DNA of 64,000 nucleotides from the NCBI GenBank assembly GCA_029239675.1, contig JARBUM010000004.1:1-64000 (forward strand), read 5' to 3'. The notes beneath the pieces were generated by a model, which searched no databases, had not been told where the DNA came from, and saw nothing but the letters and a program-made list of their open reading frames with translations. This document shows positions 1-8,601 of the stretch, piece after piece; the first letter of the stretch is position 1; each line of letters starts with the position of its first letter. This DNA comes from Pelosinus sp. (GTDB lineage Bacteria > Bacillota > Negativicutes > DSM-13327). Both the position numbers and the translations under genes were made by a program.

Positions 1-384
1 GTCCTTTTCCTCGGCTGAGAAGCCTTTATAAGCTGCCTTATATACTTCGTCTGAAATATTGCTAAACTTTTCTTGCATTTGTTTCCCTTTACTGGTAAGT
101 ATAATATAAGTAACTCTCTTATCTAGTTGGTTCTGTTCCTTTATTATATAGTCAAGCTCTACTAATTTATTTACTAATGGTGTTAACGTTGATTTATCCT
201 TACCAATGATCTCAGCAATTTTTTTCATTGATAACTTTCCCTGGTTTTCAAACAAAGCTGTGAGAATATTCCCATGAGAAGGAATCAAGTCATGTAACCC
301 ATTTTCCTGTAATTGTTCTTCAATAAAACGTACCATTTTCTGCTTCGTTCTACTTATAAAGTAAACTATATATTTATCTTTCAT
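1..384 (-). CDS. MarR-family transcriptional regulator, 3' end cut by window
   Basis: Reading from an ATG at 384 down to base 1, 128 codons are open with no stop, so the C-terminus lies outside the window. The start has an upstream GAGG. The protein has the MarR winged-helix pattern: a helical N-terminus (about 1-30), a recognition helix with GKDKSTLTPLVNKL near residues 65-80, and a wing with DKRVTYIILTSKGK near 95-108. MarR proteins are dimeric repressors that release DNA on binding small ligands or on oxidation. It is divergent from the reductase at 558, and the 173-bp gap holds repeated TAGTTTGA/TCAAACTA half-sites, so it probably controls that gene and itself. The ligand is not visible. 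Confidence 0.85.
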   Translation of the reverse strand, partial: MKDKYIVYFISRTKQKMVRFIEEQLQENGLHDLIPSHGNILTALFENQGKLSMKKIAEIIGKDKSTLTPLVNKLVELDYIIKEQNQLDKRVTYIILTSKGKQMQEKFSNISDEVYKAAYKGFSAEEKD

Positions 385-486
385 ATAACAACCTCAATTA
401 CACAATTTGAATAGATCTAATAACTATGTAATTATAATCTTACATAAAATCACATGTCAACACAGAAATATCTTCAAAAATCGATA

Positions 487-534
487 TAGTTTGACACAAA
501 ACTATCATCTGATATAATGTTTGGTATCAAACTA
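487..534 (+). promoter_or_regulatory. Promoter of the AcuI-like gene with overlapping inverted repeats (probable MarR operators)
   Basis: TTGACA at 491-496 and TATAAT at 513-518 with a 16-bp spacer form a near-consensus sigma-A promoter reading toward 558. An inverted repeat TAGTTT-N6-AAACTA (487-504) covers the -35 box. A second, GTTTG-N4-CAAAC (519-532), lies just downstream of the -10. The outer half-sites TAGTTTGA (487-494) and TCAAACTA (527-534) are also exact complements. Placement over the promoter suits repression by the divergent MarR protein; this assignment is inferred. Confidence 0.7.
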
Positions 535-557
535 ATTATAGAAAGGATTGTGAATAT

Positions 558-1559
558 ATGTCTATCGATAAATTCAAAGCCATGTTAGTAACAGAGTCTA
601 AAGAGAATGAATTTTCCAGGGAAATTGTTTTTAGAGAGATTAGCACTCTTCCTGCTGGCGATGTTCTAATTCAGGTAAAATATTCTTCATTAAACTATAA
701 AGATGCTCTTTCTGCCTCCGGCAATAAGGGCGTAACTAGAAAATATCCTCATACTCCAGGCATTGATGCTGCAGGTATTGTTGTGGAAAGCAAAAATGAG
801 AATTTCCATGTTGGCGAGGAAGTGCTTGTTACAGGATATGATTTAGGTATGAACACTTCTGGGGGCTATGGCCAATACATCCAGATTCCTGCTGACTGGG
901 TTGTCAAATTGCCTGAGAACCTTTCACTGAAAGAGAGTATGGTGTATGGCACCGCCGGCTTTACGGCTGCTCTTTCTGTCTATAAAATGATAAGTGGAGG
1001 CATTACGCCAGCTTCCGGTAATATCTTAGTAACGGGAGCAACTGGTGGCGTAGGCAGCATCGCTGTGAGTATTCTTCACAAACTTGGTTATAATGTCATT
1101 GCGGCTACTGGTAAACCAGAAGCAAAGGATATGTTATTAAAAACAGGGGCCAAGGATATCATTCTTAGGGAAGAGCTAGATGATAAGTCTGGTAGAATCC
1201 TTTTAAAAGGAAATTGGGCTGGCGTAATCGATACCGTAGGCGGAAATATGCTAGCAACAGCGCTAAAGTCTACTAACTATGGTGGAAGCGTCACTTGCTG
1301 CGGCAATGTGGCTTCTCCTGAATTATTAACCTCTGTATACCCATTTATTCTAAGGGGAATTACTCTGTATGGGGTGGATTCGGTAATGTGCCCTATGGAT
1401 TTAAGACTAGAGCTGTGGTCTTTGCTAGCAAATGAATGGAAACCTCATAACTTAGAGCAAAATGTCGAGGAAGTATCCTTAGATGGCTTAAATAAAAAGA
1501 TTGACTTAATTCTACAAGGAAAAATTCAAGGTAGAACCATTGTTAATCTTGGTTTATAA
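558..1559 (+). CDS. YhdH/AcuI-family NAD(P)H-dependent oxidoreductase (acryloyl-CoA reductase-like, MDR superfamily)
   Basis: 333 aa, the usual length for the YhdH/AcuI branch of medium-chain dehydrogenases. An N-terminal GroES-like domain (about 1-125, with the SSLNYKDAL and PGIDAAG motifs of this family) is followed by a Rossmann domain with VTGATGGVG at 158-166. No zinc-binding cysteine cluster is present, as expected for the zinc-free quinone-oxidoreductase-like group. Family members reduce acryloyl-CoA to propionyl-CoA or reduce other small enals with NADPH in the cytoplasm. ATG at 558 is preceded by GAAAGGA. It is monocistronic, with its own promoter and a terminator at 1575-1615, and is divergent from a MarR regulator, which suggests induction by a reactive electrophile. 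The true substrate cannot be read from sequence. Confidence 0.85.
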   Translation: MSIDKFKAMLVTESKENEFSREIVFREISTLPAGDVLIQVKYSSLNYKDALSASGNKGVTRKYPHTPGIDAAGIVVESKNENFHVGEEVLVTGYDLGMNTSGGYGQYIQIPADWVVKLPENLSLKESMVYGTAGFTAALSVYKMISGGITPASGNILVTGATGGVGSIAVSILHKLGYNVIAATGKPEAKDMLLKTGAKDIILREELDDKSGRILLKGNWAGVIDTVGGNMLATALKSTNYGGSVTCCGNVASPELLTSVYPFILRGITLYGVDSVMCPMDLRLELWSLLANEWKPHNLEQNVEEVSLDGLNKKIDLILQGKIQGRTIVNLGL

Positions 1560-1574
1560 TCTTCATTTCCTATA

Positions 1575-1615
1575 AAAAACGAGGTACGGCACTAAAATGC
1601 CGTCCTCGTTTTTTT
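1575..1615 (+). terminator. Rho-independent terminator after the AcuI-like gene
   Basis: The stem CGAGGtACGGCA / TGCCGTcCTCG (1580-1608) has loop CTAAAA and is followed by seven T's. Confidence 0.9.
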
Positions 1616-1622
1616 ATCCGAT

Positions 1623-1736
1623 GACCAAGTTGCTCTAAGACTCCCATCTTTTATACGTGGGAGTCAAGAGCAACTTGGTCCCTGGACAAGTGCGACTAAG
1701 ATTCAGATGGAGTCAGAACTCCACCTGAATCAAGTC
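1623..1736. repeat. Tandem pair of related intergenic hairpins (REP/MITE-like?)
   Basis: Hairpin A (1623-1680) has arms of 14 + 8 bp, GACCAAGTTGCTCT and GACTCCCA, pairing exactly with TGGGAGTC and AGAGCAACTTGGTC. Hairpin B (1694-1736) has arms GACT, GATTCAG and TGGAGT with a 4-nt loop. In both, the stem is interrupted at the same kind of place by a 1x2 internal loop (AA opposite A on the plus strand). Neither has a T-run, so they are not ordinary terminators. They fill the gap between two convergent genes. A dispersed palindromic repeat is likely but copy number cannot be judged from one window. Confidence 0.6.
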
Positions 1737-1740
1737 TTCT

Positions 1741-2154
1741 TTATAAATTAACCTTACAGGATTCATTTGAGAAATACTCAATAATCTCTCGGCGACGAAT
1801 GATTCCGATAAAAATTCCACTATCATCCACCACTGGGATAAAGTTTTGCGTAATGGCCAAGCAAAGTAGTCCTTCCATTTCTGCATCCACTCGCACTGGA
1901 TTATTGGTCATCCGCCAGGGAATATCTTTAATCATGACCCGTTCCGTATCGGCAAAAGTTAAATCTGGGGTATTTTTCATTTTCCACAGTAAATCCCCTT
2001 CCGTAATGGTCCCGGCGTATTTACCATGTTCATCAATAAGAGGAACCGCTGTATAGCGATGATACTCCATTTTTTCTAGCGCCTGTCGCATAGTCGAATT
2101 CACAGGCAGATGAATTACTTCATTTTTAGGAATCAGAAAGAATGCAATATTCAT
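1741..2154 (-). CDS. Stand-alone CBS-pair (Bateman) protein
   Basis: 137 aa made almost wholly of two CBS repeats (about 8-60 and 72-128), with typical segments such as YTAVPLIDEHGKYAGTITEGD and FIPVVDDSGIFIGIIRRRE. CBS pairs bind adenine nucleotides or related ligands and usually regulate partner proteins, but here no catalytic domain is attached. The ATG at 2154 has AGGAG upstream at a good distance. It is monocistronic, and its stop lies five bases from the hairpin pair. What it regulates is unknown. Confidence 0.85.
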   Translation of the reverse strand: MNIAFFLIPKNEVIHLPVNSTMRQALEKMEYHRYTAVPLIDEHGKYAGTITEGDLLWKMKNTPDLTFADTERVMIKDIPWRMTNNPVRVDAEMEGLLCLAITQNFIPVVDDSGIFIGIIRRREIIEYFSNESCKVNL

Positions 2155-2330
2155 GTAACGCGCTCCTATCTTTTACTATTATGCTGATTATTAATATACT
2201 TTTACATTTTTGCATAAAATCCTTTTCCATTTCTCATGTTGGTATTATTTACCTATATGTATCCAAATGCTCTAATGTCCTTCTATCTGGCAAGGCCTCC
2301 TAATCGGGACAAGCTTAGATCTTTCTTGCT

Positions 2331-3524
2331 TTATGCAAGCTTTCCTCTAAGAGGCATGGTAAGTGGAAGAGTAAGAAGTACAATAAAAGCAATCATTATG
2401 ACAGCAGTCTCTATACCAACCATATCACTTGCCAATCCGTAAAAGAAGGGAGAAATGGCTCCTGAACCAATTGTCGCTGTATAAAAAATAGCAAAAGCCT
2501 GCTTACATCCTTCTTCCGAAACCAGTTCAGGAACACTGCCATACAACACGGATGAAGTGCCATTTAAAGCCACTCCTAGAATAGGTGAAAGTACGAGAAC
2601 AGGCACTAGGGGGAAAAAAAGTATGCCCAAAATACAAAATGTCGTTATAATCTCCGTAGTCACTACCGTTCGAAGTATGCCAAATTTCGTAGCTATTCTT
2701 CCACATACATATTTACCTGTAGCACCTCCTGCAAATACAAGGGACAAAGCAAGACCGATCGTACCTACCTCCCCACCTTTTTCTAATAATAAAAAGGGGA
2801 AAAAGGTGAGAAATCCCATCCGAGTTGCGCTATCAATCACCCCTATCATAGATAGAGACCAAAAGGGCTGATTTCCCTTCCATGCAAAACAGCCCAATGC
2901 TACCTTGTTTTTTATATCCTTACCAATCGAGGGCTTTTGGTGCATATCTTTATTAACTAATACGATAATGAATACACTTACCACACCAAGAGTGCCCAGT
3001 AAATGGCTTGCTGTGGCCCAGTCAGATTGGGTGATTAAAAAGGCTGCTGCTCCTGGCAATAGAAGTTTTCCTAGATCACCAGCTACATTAAAGGTACTAA
3101 GAGCAGTTCTACGATTGGCTTTATCAAGATAGGCATTAGATATTAAGGAAGAGGATAAAGGATGTTGTACACTTGCTCCTAAACCTCCAATTACGAGTAA
3201 ACAGCCTAAGACTATGGGAGTTGCTGTCCAGCCAAGCATGAAGACAGCGACACTTGTCACAACAATCCCGAGTAATAATAATCTAAGCTCACCTACACGG
3301 GAAGCAAGAAAACCTGCTGGTACTTGGAATCCAGCCATAGTACCAGAGAACATGGTTTTCAGAAGACCAATTTCAGCAAAGCTTAAGGAAAACTGAAATT
3401 GCCAAATGGGAAAGAAAATATATAACATGTCAGAAAATCCATCCTGTATAAGATGAGCTAGACATCCCGTAAATAATATCTTCTTGCCTTTTACCCTTGC
3501 TTTATCATCAAAATCTTTATCCAT
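2331..3524 (-). CDS. MFS transporter
   Basis: 397 aa with about twelve hydrophobic segments, the standard size and topology of the major facilitator superfamily. A loop after TM2 reads ASRVGELR and the TM8-9 loop CGRIATKFG, the duplicated MFS signature. It is an inner-membrane secondary transporter. ATG at 3524 follows AAGGAA. The gene lies 36 bp downstream of the LysR gene in the same direction, so the two form a likely operon in which LysR controls export or uptake by this protein. Substrate unknown. Confidence 0.85.
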   Translation of the reverse strand: MDKDFDDKARVKGKKILFTGCLAHLIQDGFSDMLYIFFPIWQFQFSLSFAEIGLLKTMFSGTMAGFQVPAGFLASRVGELRLLLLGIVVTSVAVFMLGWTATPIVLGCLLVIGGLGASVQHPLSSSLISNAYLDKANRRTALSTFNVAGDLGKLLLPGAAAFLITQSDWATASHLLGTLGVVSVFIIVLVNKDMHQKPSIGKDIKNKVALGCFAWKGNQPFWSLSMIGVIDSATRMGFLTFFPFLLLEKGGEVGTIGLALSLVFAGGATGKYVCGRIATKFGILRTVVTTEIITTFCILGILFFPLVPVLVLSPILGVALNGTSSVLYGSVPELVSEEGCKQAFAIFYTATIGSGAISPFFYGLASDMVGIETAVIMIAFIVLLTLPLTMPLRGKLA

Positions 3525-3560
3525 TCTCGTTCCTTACCTTTCTTCTAATCCGCGACTCAC

Positions 3561-4454
3561 TTACGTAGATAGTAAGTAATCAGATAAGCCATTGTTAATA
3601 TTAGCATTTTCTGCAATTAACATTAATAAAGTACGCATTGCTAAAGTAAATGTTTTATCTTTATGAAATATTACCGAAAAATCAATCTCCAATATGGGTG
3701 CGTCACGAAATTCATGGAGAGTTCCATCCTCTAAATGAGATCGAACCAAGATTTCTGGCAACACGCCAACCCCTAATCCATTTAAAACGGCCTGCCTAAC
3801 TGCCTCAGAATCGCTATATTCTAAAATGGGTGTTATCGTTCTCTCCCTTAAGAATTGATCATATTTCGTTCGATAGATACTTCCTTGTTTTAATGCAATA
3901 AAAGGCAATCTCCACATATTGTGACCATATGTATTGAGAAGGTTTGTATGTGCAACCCATAACAATTTTTCGACCACAACGTTAAACTGTAGAACCCTAC
4001 TATTTGACACATTGTCGTGAACAAGAGCTAAATCAAAGCTATTATCTAAGATGCCTTTAACAGCTATCGGAATATCGAAGCAATGTTCGATACTTACCGA
4101 TACATTAGAAACCCGTCCTTGGAACTCTCGCAGGATGGGCGATAGTGTATGGGCCGCCACTGCAGTGCCAAGGCCCACTTTAATGTTCCTATCATGTGTG
4201 AATTCTTGTACGGTTGCTTTTGCTTCCCCGTATAGTAACAATAGCTTTTCAGCATACGTAGTCAAACGAAGACCGGCTTCAGTTATATATAATTTTTTAC
4301 CTACTCGTTCAAATAACAATACCCCGAACTCTTCTTCCAGTGTTCTAATTTGAGCTGTCACCGTCGGTTGGCTAAAATTCAGCTGATCTGCAGCTTGCGT
4401 TACATTTCCGATTTTTGCGACTAAGAGAAAAGTTTGCAATAGCCGTATATCCAT
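3561..4454 (-). CDS. LysR-family transcriptional regulator
   Basis: 297 aa. The N-terminal winged helix (1-60) has the LysR signature around NVTQAADQLNFSQPTVTAQI and LEEEFGVLLFER. The rest is the periplasmic-binding-protein-like effector domain (about 85-290). LTTRs act as cytoplasmic tetramers. Unusually for the family, it is not divergent from its likely target; the MFS gene follows it in the same direction. The ribosome binding site is weak (GGGGGATG about 12 nt upstream of ATG). Effector unknown. Confidence 0.88.
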   Translation of the reverse strand: MDIRLLQTFLLVAKIGNVTQAADQLNFSQPTVTAQIRTLEEEFGVLLFERVGKKLYITEAGLRLTTYAEKLLLLYGEAKATVQEFTHDRNIKVGLGTAVAAHTLSPILREFQGRVSNVSVSIEHCFDIPIAVKGILDNSFDLALVHDNVSNSRVLQFNVVVEKLLWVAHTNLLNTYGHNMWRLPFIALKQGSIYRTKYDQFLRERTITPILEYSDSEAVRQAVLNGLGVGVLPEILVRSHLEDGTLHEFRDAPILEIDFSVIFHKDKTFTLAMRTLLMLIAENANINNGLSDYLLST

Positions 4455-4756
4455 CTAATTGACACATCCCCCGAATTTCACTTCTTTCTTATTGTAGTAC
4501 AATGATTCCGCTCTGACAAATCAATCTCCACTGCCCTAACTTTTCTCTCTCTTTATGATACCCCTCTCTTCATAAAAACAGAAATTGGATATATCTATTG
4601 CCTCAATAGGCTTTCCCTATTGTGAACAACGTGTAGATTAGGATTAAAAGAAAGGAAGACCCGCTTTTCTTTTTCACGTACAATGTTTTCATAGAAACAC
4701 ATACGTCTAGAAGAAAGCAGGTCTACTTTTGTTATCGATAGTATAATCTTAAGATT
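4455..4756. other. 302-bp intergenic region: LysR promoter side plus terminator of the DUF362 gene
   Basis: No coding potential is seen. The part next to 4757 holds the large hairpin described at 4651-4730; the remainder is AT-rich and would contain the LysR promoter on the minus strand, which I cannot place with confidence. Confidence 0.5.
4651..4730 (-). terminator. Long imperfect hairpin, probable terminator of the DUF362 gene
   Basis: The arms AGACCcGCTTTtCTT... and ...AAGaAAGCaGGTCT pair over about 33 positions, with inner complements ACGTA and TGTTTTC/GAAACACA and a loop of about 3 nt. Read on the minus strand it begins about 27 bp after the stop at 4757 and is followed by a T-rich tract. 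It is much longer than a normal terminator stem. Confidence 0.6.
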
Positions 4757-5881
4757 TTAGATTTCAATAAGCTCATACTGTTTAGTACCAATACCAAGTT
4801 TCTCAGCATGATCAAGGCAAACCATCCAGTTTGTTTCAGGGTGAGCAATGCGGAAATGATCACACTCACCCTGGGCACAGTCTTTATTTTTTAGTTGTTC
4901 ACCTAAATAGCTGTCCGAAATAGCAGGTGCTTGGTTCGCCATATCAGCACAGGCCATATCCAAGGCAACAGGATCAAAGGAGGCAAACATACCGATATCA
5001 GGAATAATTGCTACGTCATTTTCTGCATGGCAATCACAGAATGGTGCTACATCAATTACTAAACTGATATGAAAATGTGGTCTACCATTTAAGATCGCAC
5101 AAGTGTATTCAGCAATCTTTTTATTAAGAACATCGTTAGATTCATCCCAAGCCGCACCAATCGCATTAAAATGACAAGCTCCTATACATCTTCCACAGCC
5201 AACACATTTAGCATGATCGATCTTGGCCTTCTTGTCTGTAAGGCTTATGGCACTATGAGCGCAAATTTTTACACAAGCTCCACATCCTACACAAGTTTTA
5301 GAACTTATACGAGGCTTACCATCACTGTGCATTTCCATTTTTCCGGCTCTTGAACCACAACCCATGCCAAGGTTTTTCAAGGCACCGCCGAATCCCGTAA
5401 GTTCGTGGCCCTTAAAGTGATTCATGCTAATAATAATATCTGCATCCATCACGGCGCGCCCAATTTTTGCTTCTTTCACATATTCACCACCTGGTACGGG
5501 AACATATGACTCATCCGTCCCTTTTAACCCGTCACCAATAATGATTTGACAGCCTGTCGTAAATGGATTATATCCATTCTCATAAGCTGCATCCAGGTGT
5601 TCCAGGGCATCTTTACGTCTACCTACATACAAAGTATTACAATCTGTAAGAAAGACCTTGCCACCCAATCCTTTTATTACATCTGCAATTACTTTAGAGT
5701 AATTAGGTCTAAGGTATGCCAGATTGCCAGGTTCACCAAAATGTATTTTGATTGCGCTAAATTTCTCCTTAAAGTCAATTTGTTCAATTCCAGCTTTTTT
5801 AACTAGTCGCTCCAGTTTCTGCAGCAAATTCATATTAGAAGTTGCTCGCATATTTGTAAAATAAACCTTTGATTTTTCCAT
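4757..5881 (-). CDS. DUF362-domain protein with two [4Fe-4S] ferredoxin motifs
   Basis: 374 aa. A DUF362 domain (about 5-185 and 255-345) is interrupted by a bacterial ferredoxin insert with two C-x2-C-x2-C-x3-C clusters: CVGCGACVKIC and CVGCGRCIGAC (about 197-240). Conserved DUF362 features include IKIHFGEPGN near 47-56 and NHFKGHELTGFGGALKNLGMGCGSR near 154-178. The family is common in anaerobes, is cytoplasmic and is thought to take part in electron transfer; no reaction is established. RBS GAGGAGG precedes ATG 5881. It is monocistronic with a strong terminator. A second DUF362 protein with a different layout lies at 42199-43320. Confidence 0.85.
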   Translation of the reverse strand: MEKSKVYFTNMRATSNMNLLQKLERLVKKAGIEQIDFKEKFSAIKIHFGEPGNLAYLRPNYSKVIADVIKGLGGKVFLTDCNTLYVGRRKDALEHLDAAYENGYNPFTTGCQIIIGDGLKGTDESYVPVPGGEYVKEAKIGRAVMDADIIISMNHFKGHELTGFGGALKNLGMGCGSRAGKMEMHSDGKPRISSKTCVGCGACVKICAHSAISLTDKKAKIDHAKCVGCGRCIGACHFNAIGAAWDESNDVLNKKIAEYTCAILNGRPHFHISLVIDVAPFCDCHAENDVAIIPDIGMFASFDPVALDMACADMANQAPAISDSYLGEQLKNKDCAQGECDHFRIAHPETNWMVCLDHAEKLGIGTKQYELIEI

Positions 5882-6008
5882 AATATCCTCCTCTTACTCT
5901 TTAAGCATATCGAATACGTATATTGTACTCCTTCGTTCCTACCCCAAGTCAACACTTTATTTATGTATATTTCTTTCACGTTAGGTCAACACCACGTAGA
6001 AATAGCTT

Positions 6009-6404
6009 TCACACAACGTGGAATATGGCTCCACTAACAAACGGCAGTAGCCATATTAGCCAAACGATTAAACTATAACGATGAAACTTTACGATCCAGC
6101 TTTCTTTGCTATTCATAATAATGACTGTCGCCCAACAGGTATGTAGCAGCATCAAACTAAGTGCAATGGTACCCGTAAGACTATGGAAGTCACTAGATAT
6201 AGGTATATAATGCCATAGAATACTGTCTTGTATGTGTTTCTTCGCTATTTCTCCCATAGCTGATGTTCCTATAATATCACAAACAATCCCTAACCAGAAT
6301 AGGAGTACATGTCCCCATTTCAATTTGCCTTGTATCTTTTCACTCCAAACTCCAATTGTATATAATACAAAAGCAAAATTTATAAATACTATCCCATACG
6401 ACAT
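6009..6404 (-). CDS. HsmA/TIGR03987-like small membrane protein
   Basis: 131 aa with four hydrophobic segments (about 3-20, 33-50, 72-95, 108-129). Histidines lie in or near the membrane (HYIPISSDFHSLTG and HTCW), matching my recollection of the TIGR03987/HsmA family of four-helix membrane proteins. Function is unknown; the conserved histidines could bind heme or metal, but that is speculation. The ribosome binding site before ATG 6404 is weak. No co-directional neighbour is close enough to call an operon. Confidence 0.65.
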   Translation of the reverse strand: MSYGIVFINFAFVLYTIGVWSEKIQGKLKWGHVLLFWLGIVCDIIGTSAMGEIAKKHIQDSILWHYIPISSDFHSLTGTIALSLMLLHTCWATVIIMNSKESWIVKFHRYSLIVWLIWLLPFVSGAIFHVV

Positions 6405-6574
6405 TATGATTCCGCACTCTCCCTTCTGCCCTTATCCCAAAATGTCCTTTCGTCTCTACCCCCATTTCACGATAGGTATACTACTTAAGAATAATACATG
6501 CTTGCCTCTTCTCGACTGTATGATCTCCATATTTAAATGTTCTCTAACCTTCAAATATTCCCTTAACAATCGCC

Positions 6575-7180
6575 CTAGCCCATTGCCAATAATAAGGGAA
6601 TGAGAAAAGGTACTATTGTTGTAAGTATGAGACCACTAACGAAAGCAATCATTGCAGTAGATGTATCTGTCATCTTCGCAATAATCGGCAAGGTAGAATC
6701 CATAGTTGTCGCACCGCCAGGAGCAATTGCAACAATTTTCCCAATATGTATGGCTAGAAAGGGAATTAAAACAAAGGCCATTAATTCACGAAAAACATTC
6801 GCTAGAAAGGCAATTGCCCCTAACTCTGCGTTATAAAGTTGGGTAATTAGCACACTAGACAAGCTATACCACCCGAATCCTGCTCCTACAACTAACACTT
6901 CTTTGAGTGACATAGCAAAAAACAAACTGGCTAATGATGCCCCCAAAAGACTCCCCCCTGCAATCGCTAAAGGCACTAACAATATACGTAATCCTATTTC
7001 TTTTATTTTCATTAATTCACGGCGGTTATGCCCTATGCTAATTCCTACACCAAACAGCATGGCCGCCAAAATGTAGGTAACTACTTTATCCAGCACCTCA
7101 GTGATCATAAAGGATGGCAACATCCATCCAAGCGCAATACCTGCTAATACCGCTGCCACAATACAGCCAATCATCTTCAT
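6575..7180 (-). CDS. LysO-type lysine exporter, C-terminal half protein
   Basis: 201 aa, about six membrane helices, with AGFGWYSLSSVLITQLYN (about 99-116), the conserved motif of the DUF340/LysO family. In Escherichia coli LysO (YbjE) is one polypeptide; here this part is encoded separately and overlaps the 99-aa upstream gene by ATGA, so the two are translationally coupled and probably form one transporter in the cytoplasmic membrane. The family exports L-lysine and toxic lysine analogues. RBS AAGGAAGAAG precedes ATG 7180. Confidence 0.85.
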   Translation of the reverse strand: MKMIGCIVAAVLAGIALGWMLPSFMITEVLDKVVTYILAAMLFGVGISIGHNRRELMKIKEIGLRILLVPLAIAGGSLLGASLASLFFAMSLKEVLVVGAGFGWYSLSSVLITQLYNAELGAIAFLANVFRELMAFVLIPFLAIHIGKIVAIAPGGATTMDSTLPIIAKMTDTSTAMIAFVSGLILTTIVPFLIPLLLAMG

Positions 7181-7476
7181 AGTTCTTCTTCCTTTATCTT
7201 GTCGGATTCTAAAAAGTCACATTTGGATGCCACTAACCATAAGGCCAATATGCTGCCAACAGTACTTAATGCTGCAATGACCATTGCTTTCCAGCCCAAT
7301 ACGGTTAAATTCGCAATTAGTTCCTGATTACTGCCAATTCCTATTCCTACTGCGATTAATAAAATAAATACAATCATCATCACGATCCTATCCAAATACC
7401 CAACCCACGCTTCCTTAATCAAATTACTGGCCCCGAGTAAACAACCCGCCAGTAAACTCATTATTACAACTTCCAA
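7177..7476 (-). CDS. LysO-type lysine exporter, N-terminal half protein
   Basis: 99 aa with three hydrophobic segments, matching the N-terminal part of LysO. The likely start is a TTG at 7476, which has GGAGGG seven bases upstream; the internal ATG five codons later has no better site. The stop overlaps the start of the second half gene (ATGA). Split LysO genes are known in several Firmicutes, so this is not a fresh frameshift: both parts have their own start signals. Confidence 0.8.
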   Translation of the reverse strand: MEVVIMSLLAGCLLGASNLIKEAWVGYLDRIVMMIVFILLIAVGIGIGSNQELIANLTVLGWKAMVIAALSTVGSILALWLVASKCDFLESDKIKEEEL

Positions 7477-7525
7477 TTAAGTCCCTCCGTTCTATGCTTT
7501 TAATCTATTATAATATAAATACAAC

Positions 7526-7559
7526 AGCCCTACCCAAAATTTTTATTTTGAATAGGGCT
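7526..7559. terminator. Terminator hairpin between the aldo/keto reductase and the lysO genes
   Basis: AGCCCTA / TAGGGCT enclose an inner CAAAAT / ATTTTG stem. It lies downstream of the reductase stop (minus strand) and upstream of the lysO genes. Confidence 0.65.
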
Positions 7560-7653
7560 AGATAATTACATATGTATCTATTTCCATTCTGACTGAAGTA
7601 TGGAGACATTGAGCTCTTCTCTAACTGAACACCTACTACAAATGAGCATTGTA

Positions 7654-8601
7654 TCAGCTACTAGCTTCGTCGAGTTTCTTAATATCTTCAGGGGAAAGCC
7701 TAATATCAACAGCCTTAGCAATTTCTGAAAGCTGAACAACACTAGTGGCACTAGCAATGGGAGCAGTAATACTTTTTCGCTGTATTAGCCAAGCTAGTGA
7801 AATAACAGCAGGAACAGTATGATGTAAGGCAGCTATTTCATCTAATGCCTTTAGGATACGGAAGCCTCGTTCATTAAGATACTTAACAATTCCAGCACCT
7901 CGTGCACTTTTACCAAGATCCTCTGCAGAGCGATATTTACCTGTCAAGAATCCACTGGCCAAAGAATAATAGCTAATAACACCCACATTTTTTTCAAGGC
8001 ATAAGGGTTCCAGATCCTTCTCAAAACCCTCACGCTCGTATAGGTTATAGTGAGGCTGCAGTGATACATAGGCAGGATATGCCTTACGGCTGCTGACCTC
8101 AAGAGCCTCCGCTAATCTTTTTCCTTCATAGTTCGAAGCACCTATCATACGGATTTTCCCTTGTTTAATCAGCAGATCATAAGCATAAAGTGTTTCTTCT
8201 AAAGGAACATCTAGATCATCTGCATGGGACTGGTAGAGATCGATATAATCCGTCTGCAGTCTTTTTAATGAATCTTCAACGGATTTTATAATGTAATCTC
8301 TATTCAGCCCTTTAGAACCATCGCCCATTTCTTTTCCCACTTTGGTAGCAAGGGTTATTTTGTTACGTTTTCCTGTGGCTTTCAGCCAATTTCCTATAAT
8401 AGTTTCGGATTCACCACCGCTGTTGCCTGGCACCCAAGTCGAATATACATTGGCAGTATCAACCAAATCAAAACCAAAATCAACAAAAGCATCTAATAGA
8501 TCAAAGGACTTTTTCTCATCAATGGTCCAACCGAACACATTTCCACCAAAGGCTAAGGGTGCAACGGAAATACCTGAATTTCCAAGTTTTCGTTTTTGCA
8601 T
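7654..8601 (-). CDS. Aldo/keto reductase
   Basis: 315 aa from the preferred ATG at 8601, which has AAGGAG seven bases upstream; an in-frame GTG at 8610 overlaps that Shine-Dalgarno sequence and is unlikely. The catalytic tetrad is visible: Asp48 and Tyr53 in DLVDTANVYS, Lys87 in ATKVG, and His127 in LYQSHADD. The C-terminal SLAWLIQRKSITAPIAS region binds NADPH. These are cytoplasmic TIM-barrel carbonyl reductases. It resembles the YajO/general-stress AKR branch; substrate unknown. Confidence 0.9.
   Translation of the reverse strand: MQKRKLGNSGISVAPLAFGGNVFGWTIDEKKSFDLLDAFVDFGFDLVDTANVYSTWVPGNSGGESETIIGNWLKATGKRNKITLATKVGKEMGDGSKGLNRDYIIKSVEDSLKRLQTDYIDLYQSHADDLDVPLEETLYAYDLLIKQGKIRMIGASNYEGKRLAEALEVSSRKAYPAYVSLQPHYNLYEREGFEKDLEPLCLEKNVGVISYYSLASGFLTGKYRSAEDLGKSARGAGIVKYLNERGFRILKALDEIAALHHTVPAVISLAWLIQRKSITAPIASATSVVQLSEIAKAVDIRLSPEDIKKLDEASS

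Noticed and set aside
6575-7476. Two adjacent lysO reading frames as a frameshifted pseudogene
   Set aside because: Each half has its own start signal and they overlap as ATGA, the pattern of a genuine split transporter.
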